Shown one piece after another: positions 36,380 to 49,444 of a stretch of DNA of 64,000 bases (position 1 is the stretch's first letter; each line of letters begins with the position of its first letter). Source of the stretch: Rhea pennata. Lineage: Eukaryota; Chordata; Aves; Rheiformes; Rheidae. Made by a program: the position numbers and the translations under genes. Location of the stretch: the NCBI RefSeq assembly GCF_028389875.1, contig NC_084666.1, positions 30,412,308 to 30,476,307 on the forward strand, written 5' to 3'. The notes below the pieces were generated by a model. That model saw only the letters and a list, made by a program, of their open reading frames with translations. It had not been told where the DNA came from and did not search any database.

Positions 36380-39300
36380 CTCTTCTTCCCTGTGTGCTCT
36401 TTGTGCTCTTTGCTTCTGCTCTTCATGTTATCTATGTCATTTGCCATGGTCCTGGCCTGGCATGCTGGGCTGGCCTCTTTGCTGTGCTTCTCCCCCACCG
36501 AGGTGCTAGGTTTCTGTTAGTGGCCATTGCAGCGATGGGAATGTTACCAGAGTAAACTGGTAGAGGAATTATTAAGATTTATTCCAACATAAAACCCAAA
36601 GAAATCTAAAAGTTTGGTTGGAGTATTTGTTATTGCATTGCTCTTCCTCCTCGATGTCTGAGGTGTTGTTTTCTGGCCTGGCTACATATAACAGAGAAAG
36701 TGCAAATACTTCTGGGGGCTGCTTGTGCAGCTTTGCAAGATGCCCAGGATGGACAGACTCGCACGCAGCTGCTGTCTCAAAAATCCTGTAGCCTTGGTGG
36801 TCTTGGGCTTGGTCTTCTCTTTAAAATACCCAGAGCCACATCTCATTTACACAACCAAAGCTGTAACTGAAGTTTGTTGCTTGTCTGTTTTTTAGCCATA
36901 GTACCCACAGCAAAGAGTGAGCTCCCCTGCGGGCTCAGTCAAGGGGAGAAACTGCTTCCTCTCACGATTTACTCTGCTGCTCCCAGGAACACAAAACCGT
37001 ATGTTGACTCGGCAGGTGTTATTGCTTTATTCCAAAGAAACATATGCAGGTACTGTTGTTAATAGTAGAGCTATGCTAGCAATTTTTAACACCATATATC
37101 TGATACAGACACCTTGCTTTGGTCTGAGTCACTGGGAATTAGCTCCTACTACACTTCAGCCGAGACGTGAGTCTCGGGCCGTGCTGTGGTTAGCTCGACT
37201 GAAACCCATGGAACATTGTTCTTCCTGGCATGTGTAGACATGGTAGGTTTGGGACCTGAATGTCACCCGTCTCTTAAGGAAGAGGCTTCACTATGAGGTC
37301 CACAGTGGTCAGCACTAGTCTTGCCCCTCTAGTTAGTTATTTAGCTAAGTTGTTTAGTTCTTGTACACTTTAAGTCTTATGCTTTTCTTTCTTAATCTGC
37401 TCCATTTCTGACCAAGCCCATACAGATTTTTCAGTCGAAAGGATCTTTACGCTCATTTAGGGGAAGATACTGGTTTGTGCTTGGCCAGGGCTGGTGTGAG
37501 CAGCCGCAGCTGATTCCCGCAGGGTGAGCCGGGAGCGACCCTGGGGCTTCAGGCTGACCTGACCAAAGGTGACTTGGCCCATTACAAACCTACACGGACT
37601 GAAACGCAACAAAATTAGCTGATCTGGTTAAAATTGTGATTCTACTTGAGGCCTGATGTCTTCTGGGCTGCCAGTGCGTTGTGCTCTCTTCCTGCTCTTC
37701 AAAAACATCTGACTTCTAGCTCAGCCACGTTCTCGTCCCAGTTCACAGAAACACTGACTATTAAATATAGGGAAAAAAATGCGATCCATGGCAGCCAGTG
37801 TGGTTTTGCTGTTGAAATTCTCACCTCTGTGAAATCATTCCCCTCCAAATGTTTTTATTTATAATGTTTTGTTTGTTTACTGTTTATATGACGAGTACTT
37901 CAGAAACTCAAGAACCCTCCTTTGTTTTCCTGTGTGTGTCCAGAGAAACGGAGTGGCCCGTGCTTGTTGGGTGTCTCAAGGGGAGTGCTGGTGCGCATGC
38001 ATGTCACTGGTTTCACCCATGGGTATTATGGCTTTCTGCTGGTGTCTGTGGAGCTGTGTAAATAAATCCGTTTCCCATGAAGGGCCTTGGGGCACCACCT
38101 TCTCCTGCTGCAAGGCTGCAACGACAATGCTTGCTGGCTGTTTTCCTTTGCAGTTAATGCCCTGTCCTTGCAGAGCATGGCTCTCCAACAGCTGACTTCA
38201 GGGTGCCTCCAAAATGCCAGGTGGCTGGAAACCCGTCGGATGTTCCCCTCCCACCACAGGGAACGTTGGCCACCAGACAGAGTTACTGATGTGTAATTAC
38301 CACGTCTGTACAGACCAGGAGCTGCCTCGAGCCATAATCAGATTTAGAAAGGCTCTGAAACAAACCTATAGGTAAAGTTCTTTATTTACGTGAAGCACGG
38401 ACAATTGCATGCCAATGCCGCAGTGTTTTTATCACATGAATATGACTGTGTAGCTAGTGACAGTCAGGCTTCCTGGACGTGGCCTCGTGGCTATGTATGT
38501 AGATGAAAAGGTATTTCAGCCAGTCAGTCGCATTTGACAGTGACTTGCGTACCTGCAGCTCTGCAGAGGAAAGATCTTACTGTAGATGGAGGAGGAGAAA
38601 GATGACGCTTTGCTCATATTTTCTGAAAAAAAAAAAAAAAAAAAGTCGTGCTGGTTTGGAGACTGTAATTCCCTGAGGAAGCTATATGCATGCTAAAACT
38701 TCCCTCTGAGGTCAGCCGGTGGGTTACCTGGACTAGGAGGAGTTCCTAGACATGGTGCTTTTCTGTTTTGTGGGACATGGTTCTTGTTCTCTGTGGAGCA
38801 GCGATGAGCAAAAATGACCTAGGGAGAGTCTGGGATATCTTTTAACGAGTAGCTTTCTTCCCCTGCTGTTCGGCACTCCTGGGTGAGCTTTCCACAAGTC
38901 CCACAGCTGAGAGACAGAGGAGAGTTGTCCTCCTGCGGCAAAGCCTTATTTGCCCGGGAACCGCAGTCAGTGGGCAACAAATGCCTATGTTTCTTCATCC
39001 CTCTGCGGGGCTAGTTTTAGATAATAAGGCTTCTTAAAAGTTTAGCCTAAATCAAGCTGCCCTTGGGCTCCTCCATGCCACCACAAAGTGGGAGGATAGA
39101 CCTGCGAGCAGTAGCTCTGCTTTTAGAGGAAGCCCAGCACCATTCGACTTGCAGGTGTGTTTCTTGGCTCAGACGAGAGCAGGGCAGTTTGGCAAAACGC
39201 AGAACCAGAGCATGGAGAGATCAGCCTGATTCAAGAAAGTAAGTTGCTCAGGCTCACCTGATAAATGGACTGATGGTGCCAAAACCGGTGCTGCAGATGA

Positions 39301-40448
39301 GGCTCTGGCAGCAAACACGTTCAACTTAACATAAGGTTGGCTGTTACCAACAATAACTAATAATATACTGCAGAGTATCTTCTCAGAGGAGGGTTGTTGA
39401 TGCTAAATGTCCTCTCCCCCTCTCTTTGAGAGGCCTAATAGAGGGAGCAATATTGTCACTGCTCATCTGAGGTCACTACATGACCTTGAACAAATCGATG
39501 GGTGACTTGCAAAAACACAGGCTGCGTCAAGGAGGGAAGAGTTCGCGTGGGTGCCACAAGAAGGATCATCTCTGGCTGCAGAGCAGGAGGCCTAGGTCTG
39601 GTCATGTTTACTGGGAAAGTAGCTACTTTTCCTCCTGTCACAGATGTATCAGAGAGATGTGACAGCCAAATAAATGACTCTGAATCTCAAACTCATTTTC
39701 ACTAGGCCCAGGAATACAATGTTGAACAGTGGCTGACTTCTCAGTGAATGAGTTCAAGCAGCCTGTAACATGGTTGCCTCGTTTCCTTGTGCTTCTCAAG
39801 CGCGTGGGTGTGAGATGCCACCACGAAGGCCGCGGCTGAGGAAGGCTGCGACGTCATCGTTTGGGCTTTGGGTGGTTTCTCCATTAGTTACGCAGCGATT
39901 CTCATGTCATTTATATGGCTTTATGTTTCACACTGTTCAGTGGGAATCCGAAAGCAAGAGCTGGCAGAGATGAGTGCCAGCCGCTGCTCACTCGCACATA
40001 CGTGTGTGAGAAGCATGGAAAATAAAGACCGATTGCACGGTCTGTGAGCTCCCCTCCTCCTCCTGACTGAAACTGTTGGCTGCAATGCTTGCAAACAGCA
40101 GTGGTGCCCCGGCAGGCAGCTGTCTTCTACAAAGATGCCAGATTTAGACACAAATTATAACAGATGCTTTTCCAGACTGACAAAAGCATTTACTCAGCTG
40201 GTCCTTTGCCGGAGAAGGTCTCAGCTCACCCAGCGACGGCAGCCCAGCCTTGGCACAGGGCACGCCAGAAGCTGACGGTTTCTTGCTCTCCACAACACCA
40301 GATAAATACCTTTGGATGACTCTGAACTTGCCAGCACCATGGTTAGTAACTTAATGTCCATACTTGAAAATAACTAGCGAGGCTGCTCTTGTCAGCTCTG
40401 ATCTGGTCTCTTGTCCCAGCCAGGCAAACTTCTGGGGGACAAGAAAAT

Positions 40449-40526
40449 ATGCATTTTAGGGGAACGGCTAAAACCCATGCAAAGACCCTCCTTTAGCAAA
40501 AGCCCATGCGTTTTAGGGGAATGGCT
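40449..40526. repeat. 21-bp direct repeat, two copies
   Basis: Copies at 40449-40469 and 40506-40526 share ATGC.TTTTAGGGGAA.GGCT, with 19 of 21 bases identical and a period of 57. They sit at the left edge of the intergenic CpG-rich zone. Sequence between the copies shows little further duplication. Confidence 0.75.
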
Positions 40527-40589
40527 CGTTGTTTGGCATTGGCCCTCCACAAGGGTGGCGACAGGCTCCTCACCTCTCTGTGCTGCAGG

Positions 40590-41850
40590 ATGCGATGCCA
40601 TCTCCAGGCTGTGCGCCCGCGGTGGGTTTTCCAGGAGGAGGAGGAGGAGGAGGAAGGAGGCACCGAGGCTGGAGCCGGAGCCGGCTGCGGGGCACCGGCA
40701 GGACGGAGCAACCGTCACGGTCAGGGAGAAGGGACGATCCCCGGGGAGCCACCCCGGGCCGGTGCTCGCAGCCTCGGACGGGAGCGTGGCGCAGCAGAGG
40801 TGGGAAGCGCAGAGACCGGCGGCAAAGAAGAGAATTCACCTGGTTTTGCTTTTAACGGGACGAATGTGGGCGGCTGCTGGCGGTGCCGCCGTACGTCGGC
40901 TGCGAGCGGTGCCTCCTCCGGCCCCAAAACGCCTGCATAACCGCAGGCCACACGGGACGGCGACCAGAGCCGGCTCCGTTTGCTGTCCGTCCGTCCGTCC
41001 TTCTGCATGGGGCTGTTGACAGGGGCAGCGCGATGCTCTGTAAAGCCTTCCCGATCAGCTAAGAAATTTCTTCTTCAGCTAAGAAATGTGGAAATGCTTT
41101 AAAAATCTTTCTCATAATCTTTTAAATTACTGCATCCCTCCCCCCCGAAAATGCTTTAAACTAGGTTTGTCAGCTCTGAGGTGTCACAGCTTGTTCCCGT
41201 GACCAGCAAGCAGCAACATTGAGGTGGTTATTTCAAATATTCTAGTTGACTCTCTGGTTCCAAAATCTTTGCCTTTATGCTTTAGCTCCCCATCAAAAAC
41301 CTGGGGTTAACAGTACTTCTGTTTCATCTCTTGTCTATCAAAACTAATTTGATTTAGAAATGCTTTGGAGCTGTGTACAGACAAGAAGCAGCTCAAAGGA
41401 AAACTTGTTCTCAGCTTGGCCTCCAGGTATTCTTAATTTCTTTCTTTTTCTTTTTTTTTTTCTTTTTTTTTTTTTTGGTGAAATCTTTATGATCACCAAA
41501 GCACAAAAGTATGCTTTTGTGTGCTTTTGGCGCAAGACCCTGTGCGGAGCAGCTGCCTCTGCAAACCGTTTAAACCAGGTAACGAAAAATGGAAGAGAAG
41601 GCGCTTTAAGAAAAAAAAAAAATCGTCTCAAACCTCTTTGGGCAACCAAAGCTCTTCCGCGCTGGTTGAGCAAAAGCTGCAAAGCGCCCCGGGTCGCCTC
41701 CTGGCACGCCGCGTCAGGGACTGGAGCGCGGCTCCGAGCGCCCTTGAGCCACCCGGCGCCTCCCATAGCGGCCTCGCACGGCTCCTCGGAAACGTCCTGT
41801 GGGCTCTTGCGGGACCGAGTGCCTACGGAAAGCCCAGGGTGCGTGCTCTA
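40590..41850. promoter_or_regulatory. Orphan CpG-rich zone between TRMT9B and DLC1
   Basis: Two CpG-dense blocks (about 40600-41010 and 41680-41830) stand out from AT-rich flanks. They are separated by AT-rich sequence and a pyrimidine/T tract at 41436-41476. The first contains a (GGA)7 run at 40634-40654 and a TCCG repeat near 40985-41000. Open frames of up to about 200 codons exist here, but they overlap on both strands and look like products of GC bias. It could be the promoter of an unannotated noncoding transcript or an orphan CpG island. No gene was recognised. Confidence 0.5.
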
Positions 41851-44800
41851 CCTTGAAGATTATATGCTGTTTTTAAATATGAGCGTTACTTAATCTCATT
41901 ATAAGCTGGAAAGGGGACGAGTGCAAGCACAAACTTCTCAGGCTGTTGGTTCAGGCGCTTAGCTAGAAGCTGGAAACCCTCTGCCCTTGTATGCGTTTAA
42001 GGTCATTTCTAATAGGCTCCCAAACACACTTTAATAAATTTTCTGAGGTTTCCAAAGCCAAATCAGTGAGCCTGCTGCCCAAGCAGTGCGTTGTGTTAGT
42101 GCTCCTGAGTGCGCAGTTTCAGTCCTGGAATTCGTGGATGGTTATGACCCCTTCTAGATGTGGGTTAGTCCCGCTTTCATCGACTGCTTTCGCCCGTGTT
42201 CCCAGGAACGCGCCTTGCTGCGCTGTAGGTAACACTTGAGCTCGCGCGCAGCGTGGCACAGAGATGGGCTGTCCTCGGCGAAGAGGTGAACAAAATTCTT
42301 CACGGGTAGTAGTTTTACCGTTTTCTTGCTTTTACTGAAGTACTGCTGTTAACGTAGCTTCAGCTTTGTAGGCAGTTCTTGCAGCTGGGCTTCAAAATTA
42401 GCTAGGATTATTAGTTGTAGTGTCGTTACTTAAGGCTTTATTACTCATTGCCTGTGCTAGAGGTCAATAGTTGAAACACGTGACAAAAGCGTCAATAAGA
42501 ATCTTTTATTCCATAGGCAGTGAGGACTGTACATTTTAGAAACATTAAGGCAGAAAACTCTGCAAAACTCCCTAACCCCCCACCCCTTTTTTTAACATTC
42601 CAGTCTAAAAAAATTACATTCTTATGATTTTTTTTTAAAAAAAGTGTGTTATGTAGAGATTCTGTAATGTTGCTATGGTGCTGGCAGTTATTATATAAAT
42701 GAGGATGCTAGAGGCTAGCAGATAAAGATTTTAATGTCTATCTTAGTGATTCTCTTTAAATTTTTAAATGGACAACTTACTTACTTAAAATGTGCTCTTA
42801 TGTGCAATTTTCTCAAGTGGCAGAGGAAAAAGAAAAAGACATATAGGATCTTTGCTAACCATCCCATCGGTTTTCTATAAACTTGAATTATTGACTTGCT
42901 GAAGGTTACAGATTCAACCAGCTTCCAGAAATGCTGTGATCTAAATGTAATTTATTTGCCCAACTGGTTCTCTTCTTCCTCTTGGAAGACGCTTTCCTGT
43001 ATTACCCACAACCTGTCACGATCTTTTCCTGGGCCACATTCTGGCCATGCTCTACTTCTGCTGCTCCTAGCTGGCTTATTTATCAGATATTAGTTCTTTA
43101 GAGCAACATTCAAGTGGCAATTTCAGGGCCATCCTATCTTGAAATTTCCATTTCATGTGCTTCCAACTTCTCTAATAAAGGAAGCATAAGTGCCCTCAAG
43201 CTGGAGCCACCTCTGGTATACAGTCCTGAATTCATACTTAAAACAGGCTTGTCTTAGTGTATTGTGCAAACTAACTGTCATGTCATGGAAAAAAAAATGT
43301 TTAATGTAGCTCCATGGAACATATAGTATATTAAAAAAATGTCAATGCATTTGAATTATATTGGGTATATTTTGAATATTTGATTTTTGGAATAGTCATA
43401 TTCTTTCAACATGGGAATTGCACTGAGAATTCTGTTCCTAAGGGACTTTCTTGTTTTTAGTGCTACAAACTTTTAAGAAATGTCTGCATGGATCAATAGC
43501 TACTGTGATGTTGCGATCTGCTGTAACACCCTTTTACTGCCTGAACTAATCAAGTGACTAGTAGAAGATTGGTACCTGAAAAGCATATGCAATGTCCTTG
43601 CCATTAGGCTGCTGCTTCTCTTTCTAGAAACAAGGAAAGGTTGAGCCTTAAGAATAATCGATTTAATTCCAGGTATTGCAGGCAAAATGGTCTTCATATG
43701 TGTGTGTGTGTGTGCGCGCGCGCGCTCAGCTCCTGCTCTTGGTTCTTTTCCCTGCACTCATTACACCTCTCTCATGCCTTCTCTCGCTTGCTGCCAGGCT
43801 CTAGTAGGGTGAAAAGAGAGGGCGAGGAGAGACTCCCTGTTTCCTGCTGCTGTATGTGCACCATGCCACTGAGATGACAGCAGCAGGGAAGCGCCTGTTC
43901 AGCCTAGAGTAAACCAGCTTGAGAGGCACCCATTGCATATGTAACTCAGTGTTACAGAAAGACAATTTAGCTCTCCAGCCCGTGGAGGGTACAAATAAAG
44001 CATAGTAATATGTTTTCTTCAATGTGCTGGGTTTTGAGTAAGTGTTTGTTAGAAAAGCAAGACATTCCCAATACTCAGGTAACCTCCCGATGGCCATCTT
44101 CATGGTCTTTGCCCACAGCACGGAGGCATTGCGTCTTCTCGTTTAAGCAAATGCCTACTTCTGCAAAACATAAGGCAACTGCTCACTCCACAACTTGCAA
44201 TTTAATTCTTACAGAACAATTTAGTAGTAATTTAAAAAAAAGTTACCTACTTGCAATGTTTTTTTTGCTGCCAAACTGTTCCTTAGTAGGCAAGGTAAGG
44301 TTACGTGGCATGCACTTACAGATGAAAACTAGGGGGCCTGTAAATCCTGTAATCACATCAAAAGAAAAAGAGTGGCTTTTGTTTTACTGCAACTTGTACA
44401 GGAATGATTTCAAGATTTTACCCAGTGCAATTTAAAATGACTTACGCTCTTCTTGCTTCTCAGGGAGGGATTGTCCCACAGCCTCAAAGACCTCTTGCTG
44501 TGTGGAAAAATGTCTTTTCCTTTCTTTCTGCCTCAAATTTTCCATTAACAAATTTTTATCCCAAAGTGTACACCCACACAGCCCATTTGAACTCTTCTTC
44601 TGTGTTTTTATGACCTTCCAGTGCTAGCAGACATTTACTACATCCCTCTTGTCTAGTGGCCAGATTATGTGTATTGAATCTTCCTATATAAATACATCCC
44701 TTTAGTGCCTTAATCTCTTTTGATGGAATTTTTTTCCTTCTTCTTTGAATTTTCTCCCCATCCTTACTGCTCTTTACAGTCTCTGGCCTCAGTCTGGAGA

Positions 44801-47470
44801 TTCATTTCTTAAGAACACTCAGGAAGCCTCAGGCAATACAGGAAAATCCAGTAGGATGGGGCAAGTGAGCAAGCTTCAAGTGTCTGGCATAGTGCTCAAT
44901 GTAAAAGCACATGTTCACAACAGTCGTGTAGTAGCATTAATAATAAAAACAGTGTTACATGTTCACCATCTGTGTTATACTAGTTACCATTTAAAATGTT
45001 GATAATTTTTCTCGCTAGAGAAACAAAACAGCTTGGAGCTGACAAGTGAGAAATAATACCCCAAAATAGTTTTTCAGAGATGGTCAGTGCTTCCTTATAT
45101 AATGGCTGCAGTCAAGGGCTGTATTGACAATTACTAGTATAACAGCACCAAATAAATTAGCATTTTGAGTTTGTAAATTTAATGTATTGCAAAATTAAAC
45201 TAGTATTCTGATTTTATGGTGTTACAGGACACCGCTTCTAACGCTTAGAGAGAAGAGCAGCATACAACACAATTTCTGTATGTCCTAAGTGGAAATACCT
45301 GCCTGCTATAATATAGCCTGACTCATAAATACTATTTACATATCAACTACCTCCTGGCAAAGAATCATGTGCATATATACATATATTAGTTCTTGTTCTC
45401 TCCAAGGTCTTATACCAGACTGCAGAGGTACTGTTTTGAATGGTTTCTAAGTCTCACTTTTCTAGCCTGACAGTGTTAGCTAATGACATTGCCTTCTGGC
45501 CTTTAAGATGAAGGCCACCAATTATTCATGGCTTTATAAATATCTAACTGAGGTGTGTAATACGTGAGGAATGACAGTAAAAGATGACTTTTCCCATCTG
45601 AATTTGTTAGAAGGCAGTACTGAATTTCAGCATTACTGAAGCATAGGGCAGGCTGGACTTGCGCCGTTACTGGAGATGCCGTGTACGCAGCCAGCCATAG
45701 CAGCAGCTTGTCAGAACCGAACCGGGACCCAGCTTTCATCCCCGGTCAGCGAGAACTGCCTGAGCAAGGCATCGGCTGAGCAGGACCTAGCTCTGCACTG
45801 AGACTGCTGATAAGAAACACAGACACAGAGCTTAAAGTTGAATTGTACTGTCCAACTACAACATGAACACCTGCAAATGAAGAAGCCAAGAAAACAAGCT
45901 TTGAAGTTATTTTTATGAGCCAAAATTAACTTCCATTTTAGAAATATTTAGAAAAAGGCAGATTTGAAAGTAATTTAAATACATTTTAAACAAAAGCAAA
46001 GCCTTGAAGTGTCTGAATGTGTAGTGCAGTAACGTTCTCAAAAATCCAAATAAAACCATCATTAAGGAGGAAAAAAAAAACCCCTCTAATCCTTCTTGTT
46101 CTAAGGGGCCTAGACTGCAACCAAACCTGGGAGCTTTTTAATCATGAATGTTTTATTTTTTAGTATTAATTTGGAAAGAAAAAAAAAAAAGAGGACTAAG
46201 AGCCAAACAAATTAGGTCCTTATTGGAAAAGTTCTCCAAAAGACTTTAGCATGTGTGAACTGGTATCACAGTAACAAAAGGTTTATTTTTGCCAAGCTCT
46301 GGCTTCTCCCCAGCGAAAGAAAAGGAGCCTGCTCGGGATCAGGACTTCATGATGTTCAGGTGGAGGAAGACTAGGATGATACCCCTAACCAAAAAACAGC
46401 AGGCCTACTTTTGGTTACTGTCTGTCAGAAAAGCCTCTCGAATCAAAAGCCTCTCTCAGATGCCCAAATTATATTTCTGTTGGCTATGACTTTAAACACT
46501 TCTTAAAGTTGCTTGAATTAACAGCTGTCTTTGGCTTCATTTTTCACCTTAGTCAGTTGTTTGTATATCCTCCTGGCCTTCTCTTTGGCTTCACTTCATT
46601 GCTGTGTATGCTTCAACTTTCTCCAATTACTTTCACACGTAATTATTTTTTTTTAAGAGAGCTTACGATTCCAGAACTCTTCATGCACTCTTTCTCCCTG
46701 TAGAAAATAGTAAAGCAGTGAATTATGTTTCAACATTTCACACAACTGCCTATCAAGTAGGACTCTGCTTCCTGTTAAACTCAAGAGCACCTTTCTACAG
46801 AAGAGTGAGTAGCAAAACTGATGTTTATTTTTTCTTTTAAGGGGGGTAATAGGAAGCTATTAACTGAGGAGTACTTTTGTCCAACGAACTACCATCATGA
46901 AGTTTAGTCTTCCCAAAATTTTGAAATTGCTTTAGTACTCAATTTTGAGTGGCCTAAGAGACGGTAGGTGAGCTAAAGAAATTGGTAGCAGTATCTAAAG
47001 AATCTGTGGCCAGCGAAGTGTCATTCTTAACTCTGAGCAGCAAAATAACCAGGCCAACCCCAGAGAAAGAACAAACTTATTTAAAATTAAAGATACTCTC
47101 ATTCATCTATTCTATTAAAAAATACATTTCTTTCTTTAGTTAGCACTACTTTTTCCAAGTTTTTTGGGGCTACTTTACTAGCCTTGCTCACGATCAGATG
47201 GAGCTGTATCCCAGTATCTACAGCTCATTCATTAAATATAGAAGGTCTGTTGGGGAAAGAAGAAGATGATAGAGATGAGTTAGGATTGTGTAGGTCAACT
47301 TAGATATGTGATGATAGCAAAATCTGCTATCCAAATATAGCAGATCCCAAACTGCTTTTACTGAGGAAAGATTTCTCTATAACCTGTCATCAAGAAAAGT
47401 CTTACCTCTCAGGAACCAACCACGGCCATGAGAGTAGAAGGAAGAATGCAGGATAAAATAAAAGCGTTAC
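41851..47470. other. Intergenic region downstream of DLC1
   Basis: AT-rich sequence with scattered AATAAA-like words on both strands and no recognisable coding exon. A minus-strand extension of the DLC1 3' UTR into this region is possible because several reverse-strand AATAAA words occur (for example near 46281 and 46823). Confidence 0.5.
43695..43725. repeat. (TG)n(CG)n alternating purine-pyrimidine tract
   Basis: Thirty-one bases of strict purine-pyrimidine alternation, with a CATATG start, TG repeats, then CGCGCGCGCGC. This is a strong candidate Z-DNA-forming sequence. Confidence 0.9.
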
Positions 47471-49323
47471 ACTTCGCCAATTTTAAACATTTAATAGTGC
47501 ACTTATTGATTATATTCTGTACAGACATATATAGCAAGTTAAACATTTTCCTTTCTCTCACTTAGATCATAGTCATGTAAAGCACATTTACAATAGAAAA
47601 CTTACTTGAGGTACAAAAACCCAAAAAGAATATCTGAGGTATAAATACAGGTATATTTTAAATAATCTTTACCATGCTTTATCTATGTTTGTTTGACAGT
47701 ACACTGTGGGCAAGTATACATGTTTACAATAGAATGGTATGTACAACATACATTTTTACAAATTCAAAAGTGTTTGATGTAGAAGAATATACAAGATTTT
47801 CCTACCCATGAGGAACACTGTTACTGGAAGTACTGCATTATTTGCCATAATAAAAAAAAAAATCTTCATCAAAAAGCTTAAAATAATACTGACAATGGTA
47901 ACAAAGTCTCAGTCAAATTTCCATCTTGCAACTCATTCATACCTTAGCCACAAAATACATTTAACACTTAATACTGCACCTCTAAAGCAAATCCCTATCT
48001 TTACAGTAAAACCTACAGAAAGACACCTTTCCAGAGGACCTCAAGATTCCCTACAGTTCACGTAATACGATTGTCAGGGCAGGAGGGTATAACCCAAAAG
48101 GTTAAAAACAAACAAACAAACAAAAACCTACTAAAAAAAGACAGTACAGAAGACATAATACTACCCTCCTCTCTGTCCCCACCACAATGTACCCTCCACA
48201 TTGCTCATATTCAGGTTCTGTTCATGTTAACATGTAGCTTTTAGAAAAAACAAGCAAAGGAGAAATAGAGAACTGTTATGAATTTTCCTCGTCACTTTAC
48301 TCCATCTGCTTCTGTAGGAGTCCTGCCAAGAACTCCACTGTTTACTTTTTCCTCTTGAGCCATTAGAATACAGTAAATATATAAAAGTTCATTAAAACAC
48401 ATATAGTTAATGCAGTTAGCAATAAATGCAACAAATATTTTTTAGGAAATACAACAACTAACATTACTGGCTCTCTTGACCATTGCAAAGGCATTTCAGT
48501 TCTAAGCTGCTATGTTGCTTAAAAGTGTATTTACTCAAAATTGCTACAGATACTCACTCCTAAAAAAGATCATCTGGATAAGGAGTAAACAGTAATCCGA
48601 GCAAGTCTATTACAACATCTGCGTAGAGATTTTAGCAATGTTAGAGCTGAGGAAAATGTAGAACTGGGAAACGGGAAGGATGGCTACCTTCTGGTCCACA
48701 GGGGAGTCAAATTCTAGGTTGAACTGTAACCAATACGCTAAAATCCACTCCTGGTTGCCTATCAGTGTACCAGACACATTTCAAGTTCGACTTCTGCTAT
48801 CCTTTCAACCATTAACACACTCATTCACACTTTAATCTCTGTGCAAACCTTTCTCTGCTTATCTCAGTGAGAACACATTGAAGAGTACCAACTATTCCAG
48901 TGGATACACCAGTTCCTCAACGCATTACAAATAAAATGACATGGGTATGTACATAAAGCTAAATATTTCACATGGGAATGATGAGCCTTCACCATATTTC
49001 ATAATATATTTTGCATTTAAAGACTTTTGCTTCTCAGAAGCAATTCAAACCATCTAATAGTACAATACCTTTTTTTTGCACAGTCCTCCTATGTATTCCA
49101 GTCGAGGTCTACACTATAGACCTTACACAGACAGGAAGCAGCTTTAAAGTGTACGGTATGGCCACAGTCCTATAGTAATGCTCACAGTCAAATTCTCATG
49201 CTGTCATCCTTTCATGACATGCCTCGTAGGTTGTACACCAGTCCAGGCTGCAGCGGTTGATCCTCAGTTTCGGGTAACGTACGTTGCTGAGGTGCGGAAC
49301 ACACAGCTGTTCCTCTTCAGTAG
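47471..49323 (-). other. DLC1: Probable DLC1 3' UTR
   Basis: The sequence follows the TGA stop on the minus strand, with no further open frame related to DLC1. An ATTAAA on the minus strand (47490-47495) is a candidate poly(A) signal, which would give about 1.85 kb of UTR. The region holds an (AAAC)n run at 48104-48126. The end point is an inference. Confidence 0.45.
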
Positions 49324-49444
49324 TCACCTGGATTTTACTTCTTTGCTGTCATGACTCTGATGACTGAAAGAGTCTCGTATCTTAACTACTTCAGATGCGC
49401 ACAAGTGTCCAAAAGACTTGGTGTACCAGTCCGGCATGTGGCCC
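49324..49444 (-). CDS. DLC1: DLC1 last coding exon (START end and stop)
   Basis: The acceptor is TGCATCAG, and the TGA stop lies at 49324-49326. It encodes GHMPDWYTKSFGHLCASEVV and onward to KEVKSR, the C-terminal helix of the START domain and the tail. A 22-bp tandem duplication lies just upstream in the intron. Confidence 0.96.

Larger units (their letters stand above)
24091..40590. other. Intergenic region, no gene recognised
   Basis: The space between the convergent TRMT9B and DLC1 genes. The first kilobases may be a longer TRMT9B 3' UTR. I found only short open frames without recognisable homology, homopolymer tracts (T24 at 36356-36379, A19 at 38626-38644), a small degenerate tandem repeat, a perfect palindrome and slightly GC-richer patches (26.7-26.9, 30.2-30.7 kb). 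Unspliced long noncoding RNAs cannot be excluded. Confidence 0.6.

Noticed and set aside
40411..41019. A 202-codon + strand frame and overlapping frames on both strands
   Set aside because: GC-biased sequence lacks stops by chance. The frames overlap each other and show no recognisable domain.
41360..41893. A 177-codon + strand frame rich in Phe and Leu
   Set aside because: Its middle is translated from the T-rich tract, giving a phenylalanine run, so it is not credible as a gene.
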